Made by a program: the position numbers and the translations under genes. This document shows positions 16,549 to 24,579 of a DNA stretch of 64,000 nucleotides, piece after piece. Numbering within the stretch: the first letter of the stretch is position 1; every line of letters begins with the position of its first letter. Source of the stretch: Weizmannia acidilactici (GTDB lineage: Bacteria; Bacillota; Bacilli; Bacillales; Bacillaceae_C). A model generated the notes under the pieces. The model saw only the letters and a program-made list of their open reading frames with translations, did not search any database and was not told where the DNA came from. Where the stretch lies: contig NZ_BKZR01000012.1 of the NCBI RefSeq assembly GCF_008974225.1, forward strand, positions 1 through 64,000, written 5' to 3'.

Positions 16549-16899
16549 TTATACCGTACGAAACAACGATTGCGCATTTGAGGGAGTATACCCGTATTGT
16601 TCCATTTTGGCGTAAATCTTTTTTAATGTGGGATTACCTTCCGCGGCCACTTCGCCTTCAATGACGACAACCGGGTAAAACAAGTCCTCATCGAGCACTT
16701 TTTGCGCAAAAGCTTTCTCATCCGGGTCATCGCCAGGGCTGAAAATGTCGATGTACCGCATGTCGAACGGCTGGCCCGGGTATTTGCGCGACAACGCCGC
16801 CCCTAGCCATTCAAACGTATCTTTTGATGACGGGGCGCCGACGCAGCTTGCACAAACTTGTTCCGCCCCGTATACTTGAATCGTCACCTTTTTTGCCAA
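16549..16899 (-). CDS. yuzD: YuzD family protein (DUF1462), thioredoxin-like
   Basis: A 116-residue cytoplasmic protein with a CASC motif near residue 17 in a thioredoxin-like N-terminus (VTIQVYGAEQVCASCVGAPSS), then FDMRYIDIFSP and FYPVVVIEGEV, typical of DUF1462/YuzD. TTG 16899 follows AAGGGGTGGG. It sits between two Fe-S carriers, yutM downstream on its strand and yutI divergent, so a redox or metal-related role is plausible; no biochemical function is established. Confidence 0.82.
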   Translation of the reverse strand: MAKKVTIQVYGAEQVCASCVGAPSSKDTFEWLGAALSRKYPGQPFDMRYIDIFSPGDDPDEKAFAQKVLDEDLFYPVVVIEGEVAAEGNPTLKKIYAKMEQYGYTPSNAQSLFRTV

Positions 16900-17033
16900 T
16901 GGTCCCACCCCTTTTCTCTGCCGCACGGTTTTAACGGAGTCTTTATCTTTATTGTACACAACAGCGTTGCAAAAGGAAAACACTATATCCCGTTTTTTAA
17001 TATTCTTTAATAGATTTTTCCGCAAATCCTGAT

Positions 17034-17039
17034 TATAAT
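17034..17039 (+). promoter_or_regulatory. Likely -10 box of yutI
   Basis: TATAAT 25 bases before the yutI start. The matching -35 (TAGATT) is weak. Confidence 0.4.
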
Positions 17040-17063
17040 GGGAATAAAGAAAGGAGCGATCAT

Positions 17064-17300
17064 ATGCCTGCAGATACGATTACAGAACAAGTTCAGGAAG
17101 TATTGGATAAACTGCGCCCATTTTTGCTTCGCGACGGCGGGGACTGCGAGCTGATCGACGTGGAAGATGGCATTGTTAAACTCCGCCTTCTGGGGGCTTG
17201 CGGCAGCTGCCCGAGTTCCACCATTACACTGAAAGCCGGCATTGAACGCGCATTATTTGAAGAAGTTCCTGGCATCGTGGAAGTCGAGCAAGTATTTTAA
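17064..17300 (+). CDS. yutI: NifU C-terminal-domain Fe-S protein (YutI)
   Basis: Seventy-eight residues forming just the NfuA/NifU C-terminal domain: RPFLLRDGGDCELIDVEDG, then LRLLGACGSCPSSTITLK with the cluster-binding CxxC. It acts as a scaffold or carrier of [4Fe-4S] clusters. It is shorter than B. subtilis YutI (about 110 residues) at the N-terminus, but the domain is complete. ATG 17064 follows AAAGGAG. Divergent from yuzD. Confidence 0.9.
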   Translation: MPADTITEQVQEVLDKLRPFLLRDGGDCELIDVEDGIVKLRLLGACGSCPSSTITLKAGIERALFEEVPGIVEVEQVF

Positions 17301-17316
17301 TGGGCACATCAGGATA

Positions 17317-17347
17317 AGGGCGGTTTCTATAAGGAGCCGCTCTTTTT
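17317..17347 (+). terminator. Terminator behind yutI
   Basis: AGGGCGG/CCGCTCT arms (one wobble) with T5; convergent with yutH. Confidence 0.65.
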
Positions 17348-17354
17348 ATAACTG

Positions 17355-18362
17355 CTAACTTTTCAGCCACGCAATCCGGGGGATGTTGTACTTTCTTGCC
17401 GGGACTTCCGCGAGCTCGTAAAATTCCGCCAAAAAAGCTTCATACTGCCCTGTGCCCCGCAATATTCTTTCCAGCTTTTCCTCATGCATTTTTTGCTCTT
17501 TTTCCGAGCGGGACAGGAAATACGCTTCCACACATTCAAAATAATGGAGCGGAAACAGAAGGCGCGCATACACAAGCCGCCATGCAAACGGGGAAAGCGG
17601 CGCAAGCGACTCGTACTGCCGCAAGAAAGCCCGGACATCCGGCCGGTATGTGTGCTGTTTTTGGAGATACTGCCATCGAATCCATTCGGCAATATCCCGT
17701 GCAGCATGGTCAAACACCCAGTCAAACGGGTGATGGATGATATATTTGCGCCCCCAAACCCCGTCTGAAAAACGTTCATGGCATATGGTGCCCGCATCGT
17801 TCTCCGCCGATTGTTCATCCAATTCCGTATCGACAACATACTGGATCGCATTTTCGCAAAGCCCCATGTAATAAGGGAAAGACTCCACAAACATCTGTTC
17901 AAACGGATGGTCCGGGTGTTCTTCCACTGTCCGGTACCACGCCTGTTCCATCTGTTCTAGGCGCTGCTCCCAATATTTTTTCCATTCCCCCATCCGGTTG
18001 GTTTCTGTGATATTCGCGGGAATCGTCCTGCCGCGCAGGTGGAATTTCGCCAGTTTGCGCCCCGTCCGCATATTTCCGAACGCTTTTTTATAACGGTTTT
18101 CCAGTAAAACATAATCATATTCTTCATCCGTTACGAGAAATTTCTGTTCTTTTGACGGATAAAAAGCGGAAGCATACCGGTCCCCGTTCGTCACGAGATG
18201 GTGGGACATTTCATATAATTCAACAAGAACGTTTTCAGGGATGCCTGTAACGGGAACAAGTGTATAGAGGTTGCCGTTTGCTTCATAGCGCACCAGTTTT
18301 CCGTCAAAAAAAGAATGTTCAGCGTCAATCCCGTAATATTTTTTCAGTATAGCTTGAGCCAA
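17355..18362 (-). CDS. yutH: Spore coat-associated protein YutH
   Basis: A 335-residue protein of the YutH group, distant members of the CotS/aminoglycoside phosphotransferase-like fold found on spores. Recognisable stretches include KLAKFHLRGR, CHERFSDGVWG and HPFDWVFDHAARDIAEWIR, the latter placed like the Brenner/DFG region of APH-type kinases, but without clear catalytic motifs. TTG 18362 lies six to seven bases after AAGGGGGG; an ATG at 18410 would put that ribosome site inside the gene. Probably sporulation-specific by family, no promoter identified. Confidence 0.78.
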   Translation of the reverse strand: MAQAILKKYYGIDAEHSFFDGKLVRYEANGNLYTLVPVTGIPENVLVELYEMSHHLVTNGDRYASAFYPSKEQKFLVTDEEYDYVLLENRYKKAFGNMRTGRKLAKFHLRGRTIPANITETNRMGEWKKYWEQRLEQMEQAWYRTVEEHPDHPFEQMFVESFPYYMGLCENAIQYVVDTELDEQSAENDAGTICHERFSDGVWGRKYIIHHPFDWVFDHAARDIAEWIRWQYLQKQHTYRPDVRAFLRQYESLAPLSPFAWRLVYARLLFPLHYFECVEAYFLSRSEKEQKMHEEKLERILRGTGQYEAFLAEFYELAEVPARKYNIPRIAWLKS

Positions 18363-18433
18363 AACCGTCCCCCCTTGAAAATGTACCGCGCCTGCTCTTG
18401 CCTTTTTCATTATATGTGAAGGAACGTGTATTC

Positions 18434-18462
18434 TTGCTTGATCTCATAAAATCAATTAGAAT
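18434..18462 (+). promoter_or_regulatory. Sigma-A-type promoter for yutG
   Basis: TTGCTT (18434-18439), 17-bp spacer, TAGAAT (18457-18462), 50 bases before the gene. Confidence 0.5.
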
Positions 18463-18514
18463 GATCATGCTAAAGAAAACAATGAATTGATAATGGAAAC
18501 ATAGAGGTGAGAAA

Positions 18515-19018
18515 ATGGAAAACCAAAAAGAAATGAATGTTTCAGAACAAATTGCGCGCCAATGGCTGAAAGAGCGGGGCGTTAAAGTCGAAGATATCGC
18601 GGAACTTGTCCTTTATTTGCAAAAAAAATATTTTCCGGATATGACCCTGGAAGACTGCATCGAAAGCGTCAATGCAGTGCTTTCCAAACGCGAAGTGCAA
18701 AATGCGATTTTAACCGGCATCCAGCTTGACATACTGGCCGAAAAAGGGATGCTCGATGAACCGCTGCAAAGCACGATTGCGGTGGACGAGAGCCTTTACG
18801 GCATTGATGAAATTATGGCTTTATCGATTGTAAACGTGTACGGTTCAATCGGATTTACGAACTACGGTTATATTGATAAGCAAAAGCCGGGCATTTTGGC
18901 GAAACTTAACGACCATTCGGATGGGACGTGCAATACGTTCCTCGATGATATCGTCGGCGCCATCGCCGCTGCAGCCGCCAGCCGCCATGCACACCGGGCG
19001 GCGCATGTCCAGCCATGA
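18515..19018 (+). CDS. yutG: PgpA-family protein YutG (phosphatidylglycerophosphatase A type)
   Basis: A 167-residue protein with the PgpA-fold blocks EQIARQWLKERGV, ESVNAVLSKREVQNAILTGI, GIDEIMALSIVNVYGSIGFTNYGYIDK and NDHSDGTCNTFLDDIVGAIAAAAASR. PgpA enzymes dephosphorylate phosphatidylglycerophosphate. This Bacillus form lacks the membrane anchors of E. coli PgpA, so its precise substrate is less certain. ATG 18515 follows GAGGTGAG. A strong terminator follows. Confidence 0.82.
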   Translation: MENQKEMNVSEQIARQWLKERGVKVEDIAELVLYLQKKYFPDMTLEDCIESVNAVLSKREVQNAILTGIQLDILAEKGMLDEPLQSTIAVDESLYGIDEIMALSIVNVYGSIGFTNYGYIDKQKPGILAKLNDHSDGTCNTFLDDIVGAIAAAAASRHAHRAAHVQP

Positions 19019-19020
19019 AA

Positions 19021-19057
19021 AAAAGCGGTGGGGCACAATCATGCCCCACCGCTTTTT
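19021..19057 (+). terminator. Terminator behind yutG
   Basis: Long perfect stem (AAAAGCGGTGGGGCA paired with TGCCCCACCGCTTTT) with a 6-base loop and T5. Confidence 0.92.
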
Positions 19058-19170
19058 CTGTACATTTTTGATTACCGTGAAGTTCCCCTGGACACCTAGC
19101 GGGAAGGGTAAATTTCACGATCATGAACATGATTAGAGCTTTTCCGCTAAAATGATTAAAACCTGCCCTT

Positions 19171-19935
19171 TCACACTTTCCACTGGTCGAGGGAATCAAT
19201 CGTGTAAGTCGGCTGGATTTTTTTCGTTTTCAAAATTTCCTTTGTCGTTACCCCAGTGTGGACAAGCAGCGTGTCAATGCCGGTGCGGATGCCCGCCAAA
19301 ATATCGGTATCATAGTTGTCCCCGACCATAATCGTTTCCTCTTTTTTCGCGCCGAGATAGGCAAGAGCCTGCTCCGTAATAATCGGTTCCGGTTTTCCGA
19401 TAAATACCGGCTTGGTCTGCGTCGCCACCGTGAGCACCGACGTTAAAGACCCGTTCCCCGGCAAAAGCCCGCGCTCGGTCGGGATCGCAATATCACCGTT
19501 TGTGGAAACAAATTTCGCCCCGTTGCGGATGGCAATACAGCCGATTGCCAGCTTTTCATAATTGATGTCTCGGTCGATGCCGAACACAACGTAATCCGGA
19601 TGGTCTTCTGTCACCTTAAACCCTTTTTCTTTGATTGCGGCCTGGATCCCTTCTTCGCCGATCACATATACCGAAGCGTCCGGCTTTTCATCATAAATGT
19701 ACTGGGCGGTTGCCATCGAAGTCGTAAATACCTGCTCCGTTTCCGCCGGGACGTCAAAACCGCGCAGCTTTTCCGCAACCTGGGCAGGCGTCCTCGAGGA
19801 GTTATTCGTGACAAACAAATACGGGATGCCCTTTTGCTGCAACCGCCGGACAAAATCGCCGGCTTCCTCTATTTTTTCCGTACCGCGGTACATCGTCCCA
19901 TCCAAGTCAATCAAATACGCTTTATACTCTTTCAT
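19171..19935 (-). CDS. yutF: HAD-IIA family phosphatase YutF
   Basis: Cytoplasmic HAD-superfamily phosphatase, type IIA (p-nitrophenyl-phosphatase/NagD-like), 254 residues. Motif I DLDGTMYRG with both catalytic Asp at about residues 10 and 12, motif II TNNSSRT, the cap domain in the middle, motif III Lys in IGKPEP, motif IV VGDNYDTDI. ATG 19935 follows AGAGAGGAA. The physiological substrate is unknown. It is followed leftward by yutE's neighbour gap of about 110 bases without gene content. Confidence 0.9.
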   Translation of the reverse strand: MKEYKAYLIDLDGTMYRGTEKIEEAGDFVRRLQQKGIPYLFVTNNSSRTPAQVAEKLRGFDVPAETEQVFTTSMATAQYIYDEKPDASVYVIGEEGIQAAIKEKGFKVTEDHPDYVVFGIDRDINYEKLAIGCIAIRNGAKFVSTNGDIAIPTERGLLPGNGSLTSVLTVATQTKPVFIGKPEPIITEQALAYLGAKKEETIMVGDNYDTDILAGIRTGIDTLLVHTGVTTKEILKTKKIQPTYTIDSLDQWKV

Positions 19936-19972
19936 GTTGCAATTCCTCTCTCTATTATGTTGCTTTCCAAAA

Positions 19973-20413
19973 TTATTCGCTTTTAAAGGCGTTGACCGGG
20001 CCGAGTTCATTCGCCAAATAGGACCGCACATCTTCCGGAAACTGTTCAAGCGCATTGAGGCTTTCTAAAAGCACCAGCCCGAGCTTTTTATAATCAATGC
20101 GCGTATATTCACGGACAAGATGCTTCCGCAACGAAATCACTTCTGTCAGCTGCTTCGCCGATTCGGCAGAAATGACGTTTTCATCGTGCAAAATGTCGAT
20201 AATGTCTTCATAACTGCCCGGATCACGCATAATGAAGCCGTCAATCATCGCATTCCCGGCATCGAGAATCGACTCGATGATGGTTTCGGCGATCCTTTCC
20301 AATGCCGCCTTTTCAATATCCGCCTGCCAACCCGGCTGTGCCTTGAACAGTGCCAGCCGTCCTTCCATAAACCGAAGCGTCTCTTCTATTTTATCGCGAT
20401 CCACAAAATACAT
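19973..20413 (-). CDS. yutE: YutE, DUF86/HepT-like protein
   Basis: A 146-residue all-helical protein of the DUF86 (HepT-like, HEPN) family, with MYFVDRDKIEETLRFME at the start and GNAMIDGFIMRDPGSYEDIIDIL in the centre. HepT toxins carry an R-X4-6-H RNase motif late in the domain. Here the equivalent segment reads LRKHLVREYT, in which the usual His position is Arg, so RNase activity looks doubtful. No MntA-type antitoxin gene adjoins, arguing against a toxin-antitoxin role. ATG 20413 follows GAAGGTGA. Upstream of yutF in the same direction. Confidence 0.82.
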   Translation of the reverse strand: MYFVDRDKIEETLRFMEGRLALFKAQPGWQADIEKAALERIAETIIESILDAGNAMIDGFIMRDPGSYEDIIDILHDENVISAESAKQLTEVISLRKHLVREYTRIDYKKLGLVLLESLNALEQFPEDVRSYLANELGPVNAFKSE

Positions 20414-20450
20414 ATCGTCACCTTCTATCGAATCTATTCAACATTTTATC

Positions 20451-20576
20451 AAAAGGCTGTGTTCGTGATCAATGTTGATGATCGCGAAATCCGCTTCGCT
20501 CATGACACGTCCGCGGTCCTCCCCGCCCGATACCCCAACACGGGGAATCTCAGAAATGGGCGGATCAACAATTAAA
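20451..20576. repeat. MITE-like dispersed repeat, copy B
   Basis: Starts AAAAGGCTGTGTTCGTGATC, then AATGTTGATGATCGCGAAAT and CCGCTTCGCTC as in copy C, and CCCGATACC..CGGGGAATCTCAGAAAT as in copy A. The right end (GCGGATCAACAATTAA) is shorter and altered. It separates yutE from yutD. Confidence 0.65.
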
Positions 20577-20589
20577 TAAACAGATCCTC

Positions 20590-20621
20590 TCAGAAAGAAG
20601 CGCCATTTGGAATGATGGCGC
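20590..20621 (-). terminator. Terminator behind yutD
   Basis: GCGCCAT/ATGGCGC arms then TTCTTTCT on the leftward strand. Confidence 0.7.
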
Positions 20622-20626
20622 CGTTC

Positions 20627-20905
20627 CTATTTCAAATCGACTTTTTTTGCGACAAAATATGCGCACCCAAAGTTACAGTATTCATAAAGATATTCCGTGA
20701 GCGTACTGATTTTTGTATCGAAAGTGGATTTCGGGTTGCGGTCGTCGAAAAACCCGCGCAGCCGCAGCTGGCCGTAGCCCCAATCCCCAACGATATAATC
20801 GTACTTTTCTAAAATCTCGCTGTATCTGCTCCGGAATGCCTCTTCATTATAGCCGTTCCGGTAATTGGTGATAATTTCGTATGTATGGCGATGGATGGTT
20901 ACCAA
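20627..20905 (-). CDS. yutD: YutD family protein
   Basis: A 92-residue conserved Firmicutes protein. The core EEAFRSRYSEILEKYDYIVGDWGYGQLRLRGFF (given in parts: YDYIVGDWGYGQLRLRG) and EYLYEYCNFGCAYFV are hallmarks of the YutD family. TTG 20905 lies seven bases after GGAGG, the best initiation site; a GTG-free extension to 20956 would bury it. Function unknown; the family often lies near lipA, as here. Confidence 0.88.
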   Translation of the reverse strand: MVTIHRHTYEIITNYRNGYNEEAFRSRYSEILEKYDYIVGDWGYGQLRLRGFFDDRNPKSTFDTKISTLTEYLYEYCNFGCAYFVAKKVDLK

Positions 20906-21023
20906 TTTCATCCCTCCATTTTTTCCAGCCGCCCATGCGGACTTCTTCCCTTTCAATTATAGCGAAAACTTGTGCAAATTCTAAGCCGGACAGGTAAAAA
21001 TTTTGAGGAAAGATCCGGAAGAA

Positions 21024-21055
21024 ACAGAAAAGCTGCGCCCTTCCGGATGCGCAGC
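21024..21055 (-). terminator. Terminator behind lipA
   Basis: GCTGCGC/GCGCAGC arms at 21032-21038 and 21049-21055 then TTTTCTGTTTC leftward. Confidence 0.75.
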
Positions 21056-21065
21056 AAAGATTCCC

Positions 21066-21983
21066 TTATACTTCCTGTGTCTCTACGTTCCCTAAAATAT
21101 GCTTCGCTTTTGCGACGGCGTTCACCTGTTCATCCGCATGGTAGGAAGAGCGGACGAGCGGGCCCGATTCGCAGTGGCTGAAGCCTTTTGCAAGCGCAAT
21201 TTTCTTTAATTCCGCAAATTCATCCGGATGATAGTATTTGACGACTTTCATATGTTTTTTCGTCGGCTGCAAATACTGCCCGATCGTCAGAATGTCCACC
21301 TTGTTTGCACGCAGATCGTCCATTGCTTCCGCCAGCTCTTCCTTCGTTTCACCGAGGCCGACCATAATGCTCGATTTCGTCGGGATATCCGGCTGCATCT
21401 CTTTCGCGCGGCGCAAAAATTCAAGCGAACGGTCGTATGTTGCGCGGGCGCGGACTCTCCTTGTCAGCCTGCGTACGGTTTCAATATTATGATTTAAAAT
21501 ATCCGGTCTTGCATCCATAAGCGTTCTCAAACTTTCGTAACGCCCCTGAAGATCGGATGGCAGCACTTCAACCGTTGTAAACGGGTTTTTACGGCGGATT
21601 GCGCGGACTGTTTCGGCCATTATTGCAGCCCCTCCGTCTTTCAAATCATCGCGGGCCACCATCGTGACGACAACATGCTTCAGGTTCATCTTTTGTACCG
21701 ATTCAGCAACACGTTCCGGCTCCTGCCAGTCAAGTTCGGAAGGCAGACCGGTTTTTACGGCGCAGAAACGGCATGCTCGCGTGCATACATCGCCCAAAAT
21801 CATAAAAGTGGCAGTCCGCCTTGTCCCCCAGCATTCATGGATATTCGGACATCTTGCCTCTTCACAGACGGTATGTAAATTTTCCGCGCGCATCAATTTC
21901 TTTAATCCCGTATAGCTTTCATTTGTATTTAACTTAATTTTCAGCCATTCGGGTTTGCGCAAAACGTCTTCCTGTTTCTTCAT
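21066..21983 (-). CDS. lipA: Lipoyl synthase
   Basis: Radical SAM enzyme that inserts two sulfurs into octanoyl chains on lipoyl domains; GcvH in this window is one carrier protein. Both [4Fe-4S] sites are visible: the auxiliary cluster CEEARCPNIHEC (residues about 40-51) and the radical SAM CTRACRFC (about 66-73). The C-terminal GPLVRSSYHAD includes the conserved Ser-Ser-Tyr. Length 305. ATG 21983 follows GGGAGATGAG. Depends on the Fe-S assembly systems encoded nearby. Confidence 0.96.
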   Translation of the reverse strand: MKKQEDVLRKPEWLKIKLNTNESYTGLKKLMRAENLHTVCEEARCPNIHECWGTRRTATFMILGDVCTRACRFCAVKTGLPSELDWQEPERVAESVQKMNLKHVVVTMVARDDLKDGGAAIMAETVRAIRRKNPFTTVEVLPSDLQGRYESLRTLMDARPDILNHNIETVRRLTRRVRARATYDRSLEFLRRAKEMQPDIPTKSSIMVGLGETKEELAEAMDDLRANKVDILTIGQYLQPTKKHMKVVKYYHPDEFAELKKIALAKGFSHCESGPLVRSSYHADEQVNAVAKAKHILGNVETQEV

Positions 21984-22150
21984 TTTCTCATCTCCCACTC
22001 GTTCACCCGAGTTTGTTCTTTTTCACTTTAACATATTTGGCACATTTTTTAAAAGAAAACGCAACCGGTTTTCCAATATTTTATATTTATGAAAATACTC
22101 CTCCTTTCCCACACTAAACTTATGAGATAGACAGAAAGAGGGGTTTCAAT

Positions 22151-23285
22151 TTGCGATACATTTTGCTTTTTTGCATCGTGATAGGTCTCGGATTTTCTGC
22201 AATTCCCGCCTATGCAAAAGAACGATCCGACGGGGAAATGTATAAAAAGCGGATGGAACTTTACAAAAATATGGAAACGTTCACGCAAATCCCGTGGTAT
22301 GTTTTGGCTGCCATTGACCAATATGAACGGAGCATCCGTTTTGCCCGTTCCGATTTGCCAAAACCGTCCGGACTTATTTCCATTTATTTTTCCCCTGAAA
22401 AATGGGCGGGGATTGCGAACCCGGACCGAAATGACAACCGGCCGCTTACGATTACCTTATTTGGGGGGATCGGTAAAGACGGGGACGGCGACGGCAAAGC
22501 TGACCGCAACAATGATTTAGACGTCCTGTACACGATGAGTGATAATTTGCTAAAGTACGGCACGGATGACGATAATATCGAGATTGCGCTCTGGCATTAT
22601 TACAAACGGGATAAAGCGGTACAGCTGATTACGGAAAAAGCAAAAATTTACAATACGTTCGGCACGATCGAGTTAACAGACCAAGCTTTCCCGCTCCCGC
22701 TAGGGTACAATTACAACTACCGGAGCACATGGGGCGACCGCAGGGGCTGGGGCGGCCGCCGGATCCATGAAGGCACGGACATTTTTGCCGATTACGGCGT
22801 CCCGGTGCGCGCCACCTGCTACGGGGTTGTCGAGATGAAAGGCTGGAATAAATACGGCGGCTGGCGCATCGGCATCCGTGATTTAAACAATACGTACCAT
22901 TATTTTGCCCATTTGAGCGGCTATGCAAAAAATATCCATGTCGGCCAGGTCGTGAAACCCGGCATGGTAATTGGCGGCGTCGGCAGCACCGGCTACGGCC
23001 CGCCCGGCACATCCGGCAAATTCCCACCGCACTTGCACTACGGCATGTACAAAGACAACGGGCGCAGCGAATGGTCTTTTGACCCGTACCCATATTTGCA
23101 GAGATGGGAATATCTCGAGAAGCAGAAAAAACAACGGTGCGGGTACTGCAATCATTTCGCCAGCACATATAGCGCAGGCGCTGCATATTGCACCGGGAGC
23201 TGGCCCGCACATCTGGCACCGGGCAATCAATACGGTTTGGAATGGGGGAGGGAGCCACTACCCATCACATTTGTGTACCGGGTGA
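22151..23285 (+). CDS. lytH: LytH M23 endopeptidase, probable frameshift near the end
   Basis: Sporulation-time L-Ala-D-Glu peptidase that trims cortex peptidoglycan. Signal peptide (residues 1-22, ending AYA), an N-terminal LytH-type region, then the M23 domain: HEGTDIF (zinc His/Asp), HLHYGMYKD (HxH). TTG 22151 follows AAAGAGGGG. The family ends about residue 326, near DPYPYLQRWEYLEKQKK. Here the frame runs on past an A6 tract (23126-23131) to 23455, through the hairpin at 23306-23340 and antisense to yunB, with unconvincing sequence. A +1 shift at the A6 tract gives TGA at 23285, just before the hairpin, so I set the end there with reservations. Confidence 0.75.
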
Positions 23286-23305
23286 AAAATACTCAATCAA
23301 CAATG

Positions 23306-23340
23306 AGGCGCTACAATGCGGCTGCAGCGCCTGTTATTTT
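23306..23340. terminator. Hairpin between convergent lytH and yunB
   Basis: Perfect AGGCGCT/AGCGCCT arms (23306-23312, 23326-23332) followed by GTTATTTT on the + strand. It directly follows the yunB stop leftward. Confidence 0.65.
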
Positions 23341-24062
23341 GAGCTTTTCGGCGGTTCGATCAACGGCGCCGCGGTACTGCCATTTCCGTTGTAAAACTGC
23401 GGTACATCGCCGTTGTAATTTCCCATTGCCAGCGGTACATCACGCGTATACGTAATGACATCAGAAGCAAATGGAATAATGACCTGCATTTTGATTTTTA
23501 ACTGCACATAAATATAGAAAAAAGCGTTGTTAATCCCGTACTCTTCTTTTTTTACCTTGATATTGGAACTCTCAACATCGCCAACCATTTGAAAAGTGAC
23601 CGGAATATCAGGACCGATGTTCCCGAGCAAAGCAATATTGGTCACTTTTCCAAGCGGAACAGAAAAAATTTCGGCTTCCGATTTTTTCTTTCCATTGAGC
23701 ATCCCGTCATTTGAAATTTCTTCAAGAGAAGTAATATTCCCTTTTTCCACTTCTTTAAACTGGCGGATGATCTGGTTTTCAATTTCTGACTGGACAAGCG
23801 CCAGTTCCTGCGGATCAATCGTATCCAGCTTGCTGTTTTTGCCGCCTCTTACATGGTCTTCAATCGCCTGATTTGTAACATAAGCGGCAAGTTTTTTCGT
23901 TTCCGATTCGGCGTACCGCATTAATGTCGGTTTAATGCCTTCGTCAATAATAATGATACTGACGATGGTGGCCACAGTAAAAAACACGCAAGAAAGTAAA
24001 AGTACATACCGTGTCGGCAAAGGCCCCCGCCGCCGGAATTTAGAGGTGCGGAATTTTCCCAT
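23334..24062 (-). CDS. yunB: Sporulation protein YunB
   Basis: A 242-residue protein with one N-terminal membrane helix (about residues 17-40, YVLLLSCVFFTVATIVSIIII) and a large external domain containing SVPLGKVTNIALLGNIGPDIPV and FFYIYVQLKIKMQVIIPF. This is the YunB family, expressed in the mother cell during B. subtilis sporulation. ATG 24062 follows GGGGGG by seven bases. Convergent with lytH. Confidence 0.88.
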   Translation of the reverse strand: MGKFRTSKFRRRGPLPTRYVLLLSCVFFTVATIVSIIIIDEGIKPTLMRYAESETKKLAAYVTNQAIEDHVRGGKNSKLDTIDPQELALVQSEIENQIIRQFKEVEKGNITSLEEISNDGMLNGKKKSEAEIFSVPLGKVTNIALLGNIGPDIPVTFQMVGDVESSNIKVKKEEYGINNAFFYIYVQLKIKMQVIIPFASDVITYTRDVPLAMGNYNGDVPQFYNGNGSTAAPLIEPPKSSK

Positions 24063-24215
24063 CAAAAATCCCCCCTGCAAGCAATTCTATGCTGCTTTTG
24101 GGGGGATTATGATGGTTTTCCGTCCTGATTGGTATGATGCTGTCCTTTAAGATAACCTTGATAAAGGACATTTCGGCACACAGCCCGCACGCTTTTTTTG
24201 TCTATTTCTGCCGCA

Positions 24216-24524
24216 TTAAACCATTTTCAACAGGGCGTCTTTCCCGCGCATTCCCGCTGTTACGCCGATTTTTTCCGCTTCATATGTGACCGACTCAAGC
24301 GGCGCTTCCAATAATTGTTCAATTGTTTTTACGCCGACCGCCCTGCCGGCAATAATATGGCGATCCTTTAACTTTTCATTCAGCAGGCCGACATCAAGCG
24401 CCCCGCACATAATATAGCCTTTTTCGTTTGAAACCGTTAATAAGGTCGTTTTCGGCAGCCGGACAGTTGTCGCGATAAACGTATGCCCTTCGATTTCAAC
24501 CGGTGATACGGTTACCAATTCCAT
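24216..24524 (-). CDS. yunC: YunC, DUF1805 protein
   Basis: A 102-residue cytoplasmic protein of DUF1805. Conserved parts: EIEGHTFIATTVRLPKTTLLT, KGYIMCGALDVGLLN and AGRAVGVKTIEQLL, with a conserved Cys near residue 48. ATG 24524 follows AAAGGGGCGA. It lies 55 bases after yunD on the same strand and is probably cotranscribed. Function unknown. Confidence 0.88.
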   Translation of the reverse strand: MELVTVSPVEIEGHTFIATTVRLPKTTLLTVSNEKGYIMCGALDVGLLNEKLKDRHIIAGRAVGVKTIEQLLEAPLESVTYEAEKIGVTAGMRGKDALLKMV

Positions 24525-24579
24525 TCGCCCCTTTCTCAAGTCTTCTTCCATACTTTATGAAAAGGGCCGTGAAAGGTTC

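Noticed and set aside
19973..20413. HepT/MntA toxin-antitoxin system
   Set aside because: No nucleotidyltransferase antitoxin gene next to yutE, and the RNase motif is degenerate; it is the conserved housekeeping-position yutE.
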